DNA of 64,000 nucleotides from Rhabditoides inermis (GCA_963966185.1 CAWZYM010000224.1:433501-497500); one strand, 5' to 3'; positions 13,621-26,398 are shown, counted from the stretch's first letter. Made by a program: numbers and translations. Notes: generated from the sequence alone by a model not told the origin.

Positions 13621-13663
13621 GGAAATCGAAGGTAACGTCTTTGACCATCCAAGCGATTGAAAG
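13621..13663. repeat. 43-bp inverted repeat, left copy
   Basis: The sequence gaaatcgaaggtaacgtctt to gcgattgaaagtt recurs as its reverse complement at 17092-17134 with one mismatch. The pair brackets the non-LTR retrotransposon. On the minus strand this copy reads TFNRLDGQRRYLRF in an open frame, so it may be a duplicated exon piece. Confidence 0.75.
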
Positions 13664-13859
13664 TTGGTAACCATGATGGCATTATGAGTGACTAAATGTT
13701 TACATAACTGTTGTATAATGTTGGTAAACATCAACGAACACTCAATTTCATAATTTTGGTTTGTTATTGATGAAATCTCAAAATATTTAGATAAATTAGC
13801 ATTTCATCTAAGTTGCGCAGTTTAACATGAATAAACTCATGTAAATCAAATTATAATAA

Positions 13860-16800
13860 TGTATTTATTCATAATCAGAAATCACAAAATCACAACACAC
13901 AGCATCCAACACAACTAACGGTCAGACCCGTGAGTAGGGACAAAGTGAAGACTGTGACAGAGCCCATTGGCACCCATACGAGCGCATAGAATGGGTTGTC
14001 ATCTCAAACACAGACACAGAAACTACTTCAACCGTCCAGAACAGAAAGGAATCAAACTCGGGCTACCTAGTCGCCTGAGAGCAATCAATTTATATACGGG
14101 TGGGGTCATCTACAGTAAAACGAGAGAAGTTATTTGTGAAAAAAGACATTAGTCGTACTCTGAAGTCCGTCTTTTTAAATTGGCATACTGTATTTGAATC
14201 TAAAAGATTCCAGTATTTCACTACTCGATGTGTGATAAAACTCTGGCTAAGGGTGGTCTTGAAGATACTCTGTAATTTCAAGCCATTCGAACGCAATGAT
14301 GATGATCTTGAATTTGCAAGCATGAAGGGATTGGGAGCGTTTACGAAACCATACAGATAGCTATGAACAAGGCGCAAATCTGACAAAGTTCTGCGAGTCC
14401 ACAATGTGTCAAGCTCCAATTGTTTCAGTCGACAATGATATGACAGTTTCGGGGCAAGCATTCTAGTGAAGGATCTTTGCACAGCTTCTAATTCGTTAGT
14501 TTGAGTTACGTTAAGAGCAAGAAGCACCTCACTACCGTACTCGAGAACTGGTCGTATTTTATATTTATAGAAGTTCAAAAACAACGACTCATTCCGTTGG
14601 AAGGCCATTCGTAATACACCGACTCGTGAAGATGTTTTCTGAATGATTTTTCTGATATGCTCGCTTGGACTGAGATCGGATGTGAGATAAATACCAAGAT
14701 CTTTGATTGAGTCAGTGCAGGCTATTACGGAGCCATCACACGTATATACAGACTTGATGGCACGTTTTCCAAAATGAATAACTCTGGATTTAGCAGCCGA
14801 TAGTAAGAGTTGGCGCTCACCAAGCCATTGATGTACATTTACCAAGTCAGTTTCGAGTAATACCTTGAAATTGGGAATGTTTTGTGGAATTGACAGTTTC
14901 ATGTCATCCGCGTACAAGAAGTATTTGCTATGTTTAATAACAGAGCCGATTCCATTTACATAGATCAAGAAAAGTAGAGGTCCACCAACACTACCTTGTG
15001 GTACACCACTAAGAACTGGAATCCAATCTGATAGTCCTGTGCCCACCCTTACCGACTGAGTGCGGTCAGATAGAAACAGATTTAACCACCGGAGAATTTT
15101 TCCATCAATCTTGTATGACCTGCATACCTCATTTAATCTTTTATGAACAACTGAATCAAACGCCTTTTTAATATCTAGATAAATCGTGTCTACCGGTATT
15201 TTTTTATCCAAATGTTCAACTAAATATCCTACATTTTCAACCATTTGACTTGTTGTGCCTCTACCATCAAGAAAACCATGCTGCTGTGGATTTATTATGT
15301 TGTATTTCCACAAATGACATCGAATGTTATAGCATAGCATTCTCTCAAACACCCGGCTTGCGCAACAGGTCAACGTAATAGGTCGATAGTTAGTACACTG
15401 TGTTTTATCACCACTTTTGAAGACCGGGACAACTATACCCTTACGCCATATTGATGGAATAACACCCTCATGAAAACACTGTGAGAAAATTATCGATAGA
15501 GGTTCTGCGATGACAACAGCGAGGGCTTGTAAAATAATAGAGGGAATCTCATCTGGACCACAGGATATTTTTCTTTTAGTTCTTTTCAGGTATTCGTAAA
15601 CACAATGGGGACTGAAATCTACGTCTGCTATCGAGTGGGCACCAGGATGGTCTTGTAAATGGAATGGCTCGTTATTATCTCTCGAGAAGACCGAGCCAAA
15701 GAACTCATTGAATAGAGTGGCTCTTTCTCGATCGTCTGAGACTACTCTACCACTACTATCAGTTAGATCCGGAATGGGGTCAACCGGTGCTAACTTCGAT
15801 TTTACATATTGCCAGTAGCGCGCAGGAGAGGAACTGTTCAGGATGTGTGCTTCTCGTTCTTGTATGCATTGTTTGATACTTCGACGATACTCTTTCAGTA
15901 AGCACTTATAACGCTCTCGATCCTGTATGCTACTGGAAGTTTTCTGCCGATGGTGCAACCGTCTTACTCTATTTTGAAGTTTTTCTAGCCATTTTGGGAA
16001 TTTTGGAGAGTGATCACGGTTGACTTGTATTTGAGGTATACGGTAGCGTATTGCGTCTTTTATAATGTCACAGAATCGGGAATAACGGGAATTTATATCA
16101 GAGTCTGACAACTCAGCTGACCAATTCACCAAAGAGAGATCTTGGATAATAGCATTGTAGTCACCGTTACGATAGTCATAAGCAGCGTGGGCAGTATCAC
16201 GCGCTCTTTTGCATATCAACGTCATTTCTCCTTCCACACAACAATGATCAGAATACGCGATCCCCACACGCACATTATTGATCAAGGTTCGATCAGTGGA
16301 GAGAATTAAATCGAGTATGTTCATGCCACGAGTTGGCTCTGTCACTAGTTGATAGAGACCTAGGGAGTTACAATACGAGAGAAAACCTTGTGAGGATGCA
16401 GTACTTGCGCTTTGAGAATGCCACCGTATACCAGGGAAATTCAAATCACCAACGATAAGAAGCGTGCAATCAACGTTTAGATCCTTCACAAACTGGGAGA
16501 AGAGCGGAGTAAATTGCGGATCTGATCCTGGAGGTCTATACAACCCAATCAGAACAAACTCAGATACACCACATGAAATCCGGACAGCGACACAATCAAA
16601 AGAGCAACAGCTGTGAACTGCAAGCAGTGTGTTTTGAACGCGCGCAGAAATGCAAACGAGTACTCCTCCACCACCCTTATGAGTTCTTGCCACGGAATGG
16701 CACGTATATGATGGAAAGGTTGGGACATGGTCGGAGGGACTAAGCCAAGTTTCACAGATAACATTGATTGATATGGGAAAGTTAGACAAACGATGAGTTA

Positions 16801-16900
16801 ATAAACTTAGATTTTTACGAATAGAACGAATATTACACGAAAAAAGACTAACTAGATTGCTCTCAGTGCTCTTAGACATTTACGGTAGATCCCTCGTTCT
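13860..16900 (-). mobile_element. non-LTR retrotransposon (endonuclease + RT type)
   Basis: Body of a LINE-type element whose ORF spans 14090-16879 on the minus strand. The 3' untranslated part runs to about 13860 and carries tRNA-like words (gagtttgattcc on the minus strand near 14045). The outer limits are uncertain: no target duplication was found, and no complete ORF1 precedes the ORF. Confidence 0.8.
14090..16879 (-). CDS. non-LTR retrotransposon polyprotein: AP-endonuclease + reverse transcriptase
   Basis: An uninterrupted 929-residue protein. The N-terminal third is an exonuclease-endonuclease-phosphatase domain that nicks target DNA: SCNIRSIRKN near residue 14, ICETWLS near 40, GGGGVLVCIS near 70, VGDLNFPGIRW near 145 and YSDHCCVEG near 210. 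The reverse transcriptase follows: IYLDIKKAFDSV, GVPQGSVGGPLLFLIYVNGI and the catalytic FLYADDMKLS. The C-terminal region (VVKYWNLLDSNT) is typical of CR1/Jockey/Rex-like elements. No frameshift or stop, so the copy is young or still active. The ATG overlaps the end of a short open frame (AISDAGVDSADAG, minus strand, 16886-16961), which could be the tail of an ORF1 or a host exon with donor gtaaat. Confidence 0.9.
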   Translation of the reverse strand: MSKSTESNLVSLFSCNIRSIRKNLSLLTHRLSNFPISINVICETWLSPSDHVPTFPSYTCHSVARTHKGGGGVLVCISARVQNTLLAVHSCCSFDCVAVRISCGVSEFVLIGLYRPPGSDPQFTPLFSQFVKDLNVDCTLLIVGDLNFPGIRWHSQSASTASSQGFLSYCNSLGLYQLVTEPTRGMNILDLILSTDRTLINNVRVGIAYSDHCCVEGEMTLICKRARDTAHAAYDYRNGDYNAIIQDLSLVNWSAELSDSDINSRYSRFCDIIKDAIRYRIPQIQVNRDHSPKFPKWLEKLQNRVRRLHHRQKTSSSIQDRERYKCLLKEYRRSIKQCIQEREAHILNSSSPARYWQYVKSKLAPVDPIPDLTDSSGRVVSDDRERATLFNEFFGSVFSRDNNEPFHLQDHPGAHSIADVDFSPHCVYEYLKRTKRKISCGPDEIPSIILQALAVVIAEPLSIIFSQCFHEGVIPSIWRKGIVVPVFKSGDKTQCTNYRPITLTCCASRVFERMLCYNIRCHLWKYNIINPQQHGFLDGRGTTSQMVENVGYLVEHLDKKIPVDTIYLDIKKAFDSVVHKRLNEVCRSYKIDGKILRWLNLFLSDRTQSVRVGTGLSDWIPVLSGVPQGSVGGPLLFLIYVNGIGSVIKHSKYFLYADDMKLSIPQNIPNFKVLLETDLVNVHQWLGERQLLLSAAKSRVIHFGKRAIKSVYTCDGSVIACTDSIKDLGIYLTSDLSPSEHIRKIIQKTSSRVGVLRMAFQRNESLFLNFYKYKIRPVLEYGSEVLLALNVTQTNELEAVQRSFTRMLAPKLSYHCRLKQLELDTLWTRRTLSDLRLVHSYLYGFVNAPNPFMLANSRSSSLRSNGLKLQSIFKTTLSQSFITHRVVKYWNLLDSNTVCQFKKTDFRVRLMSFFTNNFSRFTVDDPTRI

Positions 16901-16961
16901 CATCCTCCCCACCCTTTCCGGCGTCAGCAGAGTCGACGCCCGCATCAGAGATCGCCTGTGT
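16886..16961 (-). other. short open segment just upstream of the retrotransposon ORF
   Basis: Follows a plausible 3' splice site (caaaacacag) and reads AISDAGVDSADAGKGGEDEN in one frame, ending where a GTAAAT donor overlaps the retrotransposon ATG. It is either a host exon with the element inserted immediately after its donor, or the last codons of a truncated ORF1. Confidence 0.3.
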
Positions 16962-17091
16962 TTTGATTGTGTGGGAATGATATGTTAAACCTATTACGTT
17001 TATGAACGGTATTTAGTACTATTACACGAATTTGGTTATCAATTACAAAAATTAATTGTATTTTTGAAATATACTGTACTTGACCTCTAAC

Positions 17092-17134
17092 TTTCAATCG
17101 CTTGGATGGTCAAAGACGTTACCTTCAATTTCTA
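17092..17134. repeat. 43-bp inverted repeat, right copy
   Basis: Reverse complement of 13621-13663 with one mismatch (c/t). In the plus direction it reads TFNRLDGQRRYLQF and then runs into a stop. Confidence 0.75.
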
Positions 17135-18108
17135 TAAGAAGAGATAGAGATCAATGTTGAATCTCTATTCAGCTCAAACTTAGTTATAGTAAACGCGTGA
17201 ATGGGATCACCTTTACAACTGAAAATAGGAAATTGGTAAAAGATGAGTAAAGAGAGACAAAATTCTCTCTTTTCTCAAACGAAACGAATTTTAGCACAAT
17301 TGCAAACAATGTTCTGGAAAGACATACAAAACGGAGATTGTTATGATCTTTTATTGCGAATGTTAATGAAATGAGCTACTCCGCTAAATCTCGAAATGAC
17401 CGTGAAACCCTTTGCGCAAAAATCTGCCACACATTGATAGATTGATAGTTGCTTTCGCAGATTTCGGTGTCTCTTTTTTTCTAAAGCGTATTTTTATATT
17501 TTTATTTCTCAATAGATACTACAATAACAACAACACAATTCGATCGTACTTGTACTTACATTTGTACTCGAGAACCAATTTCCTTATTGCTGTGAACTTC
17601 GTTGCATTGTGTCCGCCGTTTCACTACTTCATTGTGTTATAACATAAAAATGAGCAACACGTGAAGTATTTCCTCTCCAATTGAAATCGCTCAAATTTTC
17701 CAGAAGCGCACAAATGGTTTTATTTGAGTTTGAATAATTCACTATTCACATTAAATATCATAAACAGTATTCCTCAGTTGTTCATCTAAAAATCTGTAAA
17801 TACTATTTGGTCGCTGTGGTAGAGAAATAAATGTCTATCATTTCCGCATGGTCATTTTTATAGTAGTCATGTTTATAGATAATTTTATGGTCCGTTATTC
17901 CATCACAAAAAATGACGAAACTGGCATTTGTGCTTTCTTGTGTTTGGTTCACACTACTTTTTGTGAAAGCGTGTCTTATGTGAATTTCGAAAAATCACGA
18001 GAGAGGCAGCAGACTCCAAATTTTGGAATTTCACGAATTGCAGGTATATTCCGGCGGAGTATTGCCCCAGGCTATGTATAGTGAGTGAGTGGTGAGTGAA
18101 ACCCCCAC

Positions 18109-18576
18109 ATCCGGTCGGTAAACGGGCTTCCTCAAAAGGGCCGAGAAGCTCGTGAATCACATCTCTGTACCCGAAATGAGCACCTAGAAAATGCATAGAT
18201 GTCCCTTTATGAACAATTGGCTGCGGACACAGTCATGGGTAAATAAATATATTGCAGTGCGAATGAGCGTCGCGATTTTCGCAGCCTCACCTAAACAAAA
18301 AGGATAAAAACCAGCGGTATGGATCATGTGATCGAATGAGCGAAAAAAAACTCTATCCAGCTTGCTTACCCCTCCTTACATTTATTTATGCATTGCATAT
18401 GATTGAAGACCGCTATAATCAGTGATATAATTCTTCACGTAAGTAAGTACAGAGATTTGAAGACACAAAGGCGAGTCAAATCCTGCCACTAGCTCGCATA
18501 AACTCTCGTTATCAGACATGCAAGGAGCAAGTAATAGAGTGTATTCCATTTTCGAGTACCTCTTCACTCTCATTTT
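18109..18576 (-). CDS. candidate 5' exons of an ankyrin-repeat-like gene
   Basis: Two exons with good splice sites join in phase 0. Exon 18451-18576 begins 3 bases before an ATG at 18573, directly after a ttccag acceptor, as expected for a trans-spliced start (MRVKRYSKMEYTLLL). Exon 18109-18220 reads PIVHKGTSMHFLGAHFGYRD and then VIHELLGPFEEARLPTG, which matches the ankyrin pattern G-T-x-LH-x-A-x-x-x-G-x-x-x-(V/I)-x-x-LL. The next exon (phase 1) was not found. The retrotransposon at 14.1-16.9 kb would lie in a later intron. Function unknown. Confidence 0.4.
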
Positions 18577-18599
18577 CTGGAAATCGTAACAGGAATTTT

Positions 18600-19257
18600 T
18601 TTAAACCTTTCAACTTGCTAGTAGCAGAATTGATAACCGAAAATCGTCACTCTTTCTTACAATCTTACAAACGATGAACTGTTAGGTAGGTTGATTTGAT
18701 TCTCTCAAAAATGCAGTTCAAGTTCGAAACAGGTCTTCATTGTACCGTATCAAGTGATGAATCCTCCCAAAGCACAATCGTGTCCTTTTGAGTTCTAGTC
18801 TTTTCTTTTTCCTTTTTCCTCGCGGGAACACCCTGCCATATATAACCTATATAGGCTTACGATATACCACTCGGTCTTCTCCCTATGCGTAGTGTGTGTT
18901 TGTCTTCTTTCTTCCTGAAATAGTTCTGAATCACTACAAAAGCTTTTGTGAACGTCGTAAGCCATAATAAGATATTAACGGCTTGATATTAATATATATC
19001 TTTGCATGGAACGGTTGCATGGGCGACTAATTGAGGTTTTAGTTTAGCATGCATAATGTATCATCGACTACAAACGTCTGCAGAGCAAAGCTGTTTACGG
19101 TAAAGTAGAGTGGAGGGTAGCGTGTCTCGGAGAGCACTCTCTGGTGTGTTACTCATGTGTGGGGTCGCGAAGAATACCAATTGAGTGTGTGATACGGATG
19201 TGAAATCAGATGTGAGTACGTTTCAGAACAACGTATTGTGACTGAGTCGGTGATAGG

Positions 19258-19296
<39 letters not shown>

Positions 19297-20438
19297 TTGA
19301 AGTGTGACATTCGACAATCGCAGCTGTCCTTGTCAAAGAACGTTTTTTCATCATCTCAACTTTCGATTTCCATTTCCTTTTTTCACGTATGGAAAATTAA
19401 AAGTATTAAAAACAACACCGAGCCCTGTTTTCTTCCCATACATCACAGATCTGGAATCACTTAACAAACAAACACCTTTGTCTATGTTGTTACGTTGTTT
19501 CGGTCTTATGAAGTCTTACATATACTTACATAACATTTACACATAACACTGATTGAATATCGAAGAACTTGGTATTTTTTGTCAGCTTAGGATAGGCTAT
19601 CAACTTATATTTATTATCAATACACTAAAACAAACACAATATTTCATCAAGACAAGAAATTATCACTATTAACGTTTTGAAATTTACTTGGAAACATAAG
19701 TAAATAGGTAGAGCATCATTCTTACACTTCGCCAAAACAACCATGATCTCTCTCAACTCTCAATTATCCTCCCTCTATTTTCGTGTAACCCATAACCCAT
19801 ATATCACATTTCATTGCAAATCTCTCGTTGTTGTTTTTTGTTGTTGTGTCGCAGTTCTTGAACAAAATGACATTCACTGAAATGTGAAATGTCTCGCGAG
19901 ATGCGTTGTAAAGACACCACCATGCACACTCTGGCGCAATTAATCTTTCCAATACTCTCCTCATGCTATCCTTCATCTTGTCTCACCTTTGCTCGGTCAA
20001 TTGTGTCGCTTTTATTGCTCTGCGCCTGTGTGGGCGGGGCTAGGGAGAGAGAGAGAGGGAGAGGGAGGGAGGAAGAGGGGAGAGAGAGAGAGAGGGGGGG
20101 GGGGGAGGAGTGCGGCCTGTCATTCTCGCCATTCGCAGGGACGATGCGGTCAAATCGTTCCGATTGGCGGGAGGTCAACTGCGATTGGGTCGATCATATC
20201 ACCAACCTACAGGTTTGCTGGTTTTTGTTTTCTTGTTCTCGTTGGACATTGTTTTTTATGCTAATACCGCCCCATGTCGTCCCCCATTCCCCTTTCCGCT
20301 CATTGAAATTCCAATTTTCGCGCGTTCTCTTCGTTCTAGTGCTTCTTCCGGCCCTTATTTTTCTCTCTCGCAAATGTCCTTTGAATCTCTCTGTCCTTCT
20401 CCTATGTGAAAATCCATGGAAATATACATATTGCTTAG

Positions 20439-20481
<43 letters not shown>

Positions 20482-21010
20482 CCGCGCGCCTTTCGCCTCC
20501 TTTGATCTCATTGTCTGCGTGTCTCCCGCGCGTTTCCTGATCCAATTTTACCTACTTTCCATTTCCTTGCCTTTTCTTCCGCGTTGTTATGCGAAAAAAC
20601 GCTAACAACTTCCAAACTAGAAACTCGCATACGAATTCGTGGGTTTGTATTTTATTCACAAACACGTATTCAATACAATTCAGATACAATTCACATTTGA
20701 CATACAAATACAACGTATATTTATTTTCTTATCAACAATAAGCTAAATCAAGCAAAACTCTCGTTCACCGCTTTCTGTTATGGCAAACTCTCGCGTCTTT
20801 CGCGTCGAATTTATATCGAGAGTGTTATACACTATCTAAACATCGAAAAACAAAACTGCGCTAGCCGCTAGTGTTCCTAAGCGAAATTCTCATTGATATG
20901 ATAGAGGGGTGATAACGATCTCAAACCTATATTCGAGTCTATCTGGTAGCTGATGAGAAATACCCGAATATGTAATGTAGGTATTGCTTCTGTGACAAAA
21001 CAACAACATC

Positions 21011-21048
<38 letters not shown>

Positions 21049-22208
21049 GAGGGAGAGAGAGAGAAGGGAGAGCATACGGATAGAACGAATTTGCGTGGTT
21101 GTTTTTGTTGTGCTCTGACTGCTGGAGATCCTAGCGCTATGATGATTTATCGTTCGCCGAATTCACTACCTCTCAAAACAGAAACACCACATTCGTATTC
21201 CACTACTGGCATGAACTGAACTTTTGTGGTGCGCATAGGAGCTTCAATGTTTGCAGTTTGCGCTACGAAGAGAATAGGGAGAAAGAGAAACGTGTTGAGG
21301 AGCTGTTAATTTCGTCTAGACTAATGACCACATGATAACGATGTAATGAGACTTCTCGATAACCTGCACATATTGCAAGCATGGCTTGTCACTTGTTATG
21401 AATACAATTTTTTGTAATTTTGTTTTGCAGAATTAGATTAGCAGAAGATATCAGACTCACAATTAGTTCCCGTAAATCTCATCAGTGTGAATAAAAACTC
21501 AACTCAAGTAGTCTTATCTGATAAGAGAATAGATAATGCATAAACGTAATAAACGGCTCTTCTCACTGCAATAGTCTGTCAATTATCCCCGCAGTTATCA
21601 TCCTTGAAACGGAAAAATGAGCTTACTTCCTCGCTCGCTCTCTCCCTTTTCCTCTTTGAGCGCCAGTAGGTTCACATTACCAACCATAATCAACTCCCCC
21701 TGACTGGGTTCGGAGATCTCATTCCCTCTTCCCCCCCCCCCTCATCTCTTGTCCAAATTCATTGTCAATTGTTTGTCCAGAGTCACATTTCATGAATACG
21801 AAAACAAATGTTCCGAGGCTAGGGTGACTCGGCCATTTCTCCCCCCCCCCCAAAAAAAAAGTCTCGTCGTGAAAACATGGCGTCACGTTTCTACCTGGGG
21901 TAATAGTCGTATATATATGTTGTCACGTATGAGATGGAGAAGGAAGTTGGAGCGAGGTCCTTCTACTCCTCCTTCTCCTTCTCCTTCCCTGAAGTGGAGC
22001 AGGGAGCAGGGAGCTGATCACCCTTCTCCTCCTCCTTCCCTGAAATAAGGAGCAGGATCGCTGCTCCACCTGCTTATTCTCCTTCTCCTCTACGTCACCA
22101 CATTACCGGTTCGTAGACACGCTCTTTCCTCCCCCTACCTCTCTCAGAACGAGACTAGGAAACAATCAAGTGATTGTTGTGCTCCCCCACCCTCGTTGAG
22201 TGGTCCCA

Positions 22209-22240
<32 letters not shown>

Positions 22241-22569
22241 CTCTCACACAGACACAGACTGCAAAGCAAGGGGCGATAACACTCACATAGTCAAGAACAC
22301 ACCGTCGCTAATTGTACGAGTAATTGCTTGTACTAGTAATTACCGGATGTACGGGGGTTGTGTGTGAAAATTTTACGAATGCACTTCTTTCTTTTTCTCT
22401 ACGTCTATTTGTTTCATAAAAGCTATGCACATAAATGCAGCCATTTTGTATATCGTGAAAATTGCCTTGTTATTACATACGACATATACCCACAGTCGAC
22501 TCATCTATCTTACATCAGTAGGCGATCGGTGATAGATCGGGTGTCGCAGGGTCAATATGCCCTGAGGCT

Positions 22570-22650
<81 letters not shown>

Positions 22651-22990
22651 TGAGTGGTCAGTGTAACACTCACCCATTCATCAAACCAGCTCGCCACGCC
22701 TATCGATTACAATCAGGACGCTGCGCGGCTCTCTTTTTCGAATCTCGCCAGCTGTCTCTCTCCCTCCCTCTCTCCCTCCCTCTCTCTTCCTTTCTCCCTC
22801 TTTCTCTCTCTCTCTCCCTCTCCCTCCCTTCCTCTCTCCCTCTCTCTCTCTCTTCTCACTCCCTGGAAGCTGCGGTTTTATGAGCGTGTTGACAAGATGT
22901 CGATCTTGCCAGGCACTTCACTCTTAGGAGTGAATATGTACGGGGAAGAGCAAATGTGCGAGGAGAGAAGATTGAGTTGAGAGGACAAAA
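18600..22990. other. gene-poor stretch
   Basis: No gene I can support. It contains (GA)n at 19263-19294, 20443-20476 and 21014-21075, purine-rich DNA at 20040-20108, and short CT/GGAGCAG-like tracts at 21950-22090. Open frames crossing these are low-complexity. A short GC-rich piece at 20140-20215 could be an isolated exon on either strand. Confidence 0.4.
22573..22646. repeat. (GA)n microsatellite, about 74 bp
   Basis: One of the longest perfect GA runs in the window. It is followed at 22755-22860 by a CT-rich tract of the opposite sense. Confidence 0.9.
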
Positions 22991-23005
22991 CTAATGTCAT
23001 ATTAC

Positions 23006-23082
23006 CTATATTCGGAAACATGGGGAAAATCAGTCGGAATGTCAGCTTGTGGAATGTCCATGTCAATAGCGGTTAGAACACC
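23006..23082 (-). other. isolated candidate exon
   Basis: Between a ctgaattag acceptor and a GTAATA donor, one frame reads GVLTAIDMDIPQADIPTDFP followed by HVSEY. Coding-like composition, but no neighbouring exon could be joined with confidence. Confidence 0.25.
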
Positions 23083-23991
23083 CTAATTCAGTGAGGTAGA
23101 GATCGAAAACTATAGCTTATAGTGAAGTCTATACTATCACTGATTGGCGGGCACTATAGACTGTATACCGTATGCACACTTGAGTTTACGACTAGATCTC
23201 TGTTTCGATGCCTGCTGTGTTTTATAATATTATAATAGGCGGAAGCGAAATTCAGGTGGCTAGTCCATATTATCCCGTGAAAAAAAGCTGCCGGCAACAA
23301 GCCGATCTCTGTTCTCTGTTCATTTACCATACATATTCAAGTGTTCATGTGTGAATATCAGCATACAGCAAAAGGCTGCGTTTTTGTTAGTTTCTGCACG
23401 CTAGACCACCGTGAAAGAGGCAAACTCTTGCTATACCTATAAATGAACATGTTTTTGTATGAAATTCCGCAGCGAGCGGGACTCTTTCCATAGTTGTCAA
23501 CAGTGTTAAGAATATGAGTGTTCAACAGGAATGAATGATCCATGACACTCCATTAGTTATTAGTTTACTTCATTTTCGGGTGAACATTGTTGCACATGAG
23601 TAGTAAGAGAAGGAGAGAGAAAGTGAGAGGGAGGGAGAAGGGGAGAGAGAAAGTGAGAGAGAGAGAGGGAGATGGTTGCAGTTAATAACGGCGTGTTTAC
23701 CGCTTTACAACAAAGCAAATCACACTCAGTCAGTCAATCATATATCCTATGCATGTGTGTTTTTGACAGAGGTGAAATGAATTTCATTTGAAATAACGGA
23801 ATTGATAATGTTGAATTTGGACATAAAATATGTAGTTTCACGTGAGCACACTTGTTTTTCGCATCTTTTTCTGTTATATTCATTGGCCAGTAGAGGCAAT
23901 GTTAAAAATCAAGGAAGCGATAGTAAATTGCTCTCTACATCTTGTGTCTTCTTCCTTACCTCCCTCCTCCTTCCTTCCTTCCCCCCCCACA

Positions 23992-24045
<54 letters not shown>

Positions 24046-24258
24046 ACCGGAAATTACGTGCCTAGATCTCCCCTATTCCCTTTAGGTTTTTCGATCTCTT
24101 CTCAACTGACTCATTTCTTTAATTACTGTAGTATGTCTTCTTACGTTCAGACAGTGCATAGAATATATTCAGACGCGAGGTTGAGAGATCCCTAATTAAT
24201 CCGTGGAGCTCATTTCGCGTGCACAGGGAGAGAGGGAGAGAGGGGGGAGGGAGAGAGG

Positions 24259-24289
<31 letters not shown>

Positions 24290-24493
24290 GATATAATATT
24301 CTGAGAAGCGATTAAGCATTGACAAGCGAGTGCCTCTCTTACGTACCTCAATCACCATAACACATTCACTTTTTATACATTACGTGGTAGATAAGTGAGC
24401 TTTGACACAACTATATAAACTATATGTATATATAACAACGTTGTTGATGGGTATACACTGTATAAACTGAAATATGGGAGTTGTGATGATCTA

Positions 24494-24990
24494 CAGTACA
24501 ATTCCTAAAAAGTCAAAAACCACTGAAATTTTTGAGAATTTTTAAAATTTCCAAAAAATCGTTCTAACTCCCTTCAGAGGCCGAATTTCGAGTTGCACCA
24601 AAAGAGAGAAGTGTAGTCCACACTGGTGCGGGTTGGATGGTTCGCTTTTTGTCAACATTGCAATGGTTCTAATAGGAGATATCCATATGCAACTCCAAGG
24701 AAAGAAATGACAGCTATCAGTCATGACTCATTTGCATAAAAACTCGGTCATTTGGCGGCAAACAGCGATTGCCCGGTGTCAAATGGAAAACGAGAAAGAC
24801 GAAAACTCCGATTAGAACCATTACAATGTTGACAAAAAGTATACCATCCAACCCGCACCAGTATGGACTACACTTCTCTCTTTTGGTGCATCTCGAAATT
24901 CGGCCTCTGAACGGAGTTAGAACGATTTTTTGGAATTTTTAAAAATTCTCAAAATTTTCAGTGGTTTTTGACTTTTTAGGAATTGTACTG
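24494..24990. mobile_element. Tc1/mariner-like MITE with long inverted repeats, 497 bp
   Basis: Flanked by TA on both sides. The ends read CAGTACAATTCCTAAAAAGT and its complement, and the two arms stay complementary for about 190 bases. The unpaired middle is only about 100 bases. No transposase. The TA duplication and CAGT terminus fit a non-autonomous Tc1-type element. Confidence 0.85.
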
Positions 24991-25467
24991 TATGACCTAT
25001 GATGTGCAAAAACATATAAAATTTCATATATTCATATCTCCTTTCTCACGCACTCCTTAGTGTCCCACGTTTCTCTCTCTTTCTTGTACTCACAAAATGT
25101 GGAAGGTATGTGATTTCTATTTCGGGTCGACCTTCCCGCATGTCCGGCCGCCTTTGAGTGACATGCACAAACAATTCACTCGCCGACCGGCCAATCTAGT
25201 GCGTAGTAGTGCCGGCTGACGGGTGCTAGTGAGGTTTGTCGCCGCACCGCACAAGCGAAACGAGACTCCCATCGAACATTAGTAGGGGAGAGAAGGCGTG
25301 TGACTCACGCGATATTGTGTTATGCCCATGCAATATATATTCTATGAGAACACTTCCTTTGATGATATGAGGATATAGCAGATTTAATATCATCCTAATC
25401 TCTGACTGAAAGACATGATAAAACACAAAAAAAGTCGGGAAGAGAGCTTTGGGGCAGAAAAAGGAAA

Positions 25468-26360
25468 ATGGGAACAGGGACAACATTGATATTCGAGGTG
25501 TACAAGTGTGAAAACCCTCTTTTTCAGAATAACTACTATTGGAAGAACCAGTTCGATGGTTCTGCCGTGGTGGTGCTCTATGGAATCGTGTGCTCGCTTG
25601 GCGCCTTTCTCAACCTCGTTGTCCTATTCGCATTCTTCCGAACCGCCAACCTCAGAAACATCCGCAACAGGTAACTGGTAATGTACCGTCACTCTTATAA
25701 ACCCGATAGTACAGTTATGTAAGTAGTAAGTTGTGTAAGTAAGAGCTAATATATGTAAGTACATCGTTTAAGAGTAACACTTTAATATTATGATGCGAGT
25801 GAGAGTTTTGCTTTTTTTCTCGCTAGTGCATGATTCGAAAATCGTGTAGTTACGACTGAAAACAGTATTACATCACAGTTTCCGGTGTAGCTAAAGAAGC
25901 CAAAGTGTAGCCTGTGATCCCCGGGAGAAAACTCGAAATTTAACTTCCGGATTTACGCAGAGCTTAATGTTAATGCTAAGTAATTTTGCTAGCCAGCTTA
26001 TTAGTGGTCTCGAATCTCCCATTTCGGATTGAGTAAGTAGCGATTGAAACCGATGTTTATAACCCCATCCAATGGACAGAGTCGTTGCATAAACAACAAA
26101 TTGGGCGATTCGTCTCTGGTTCTCAGTGCAGAGGGGTTCGCAGGTTGCATGATTGCTTCGAGATGGAAGGAGTACCAGGTTCCCTCCCTCCCTCTCTCCC
26201 TCCCTCCCTCTCTCTCTCTCTCTCCCATTCTTTCTCCCACTTCACTGGACCCGCAATTGCATTGCGTCCATTCGCGAATGTACAATCATTGAAGAAAAGA
26301 TGAAGGAAGTGGCTGGGTTCATGAGTACATACATCCGGGGGCGAGAAAAGGTATCAGGGA

Positions 26361-26398
<38 letters not shown>

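Noticed and set aside
20140..20215. GC-rich possible exon
   Set aside because: Open on both strands but no joinable neighbours; not enough evidence to annotate.
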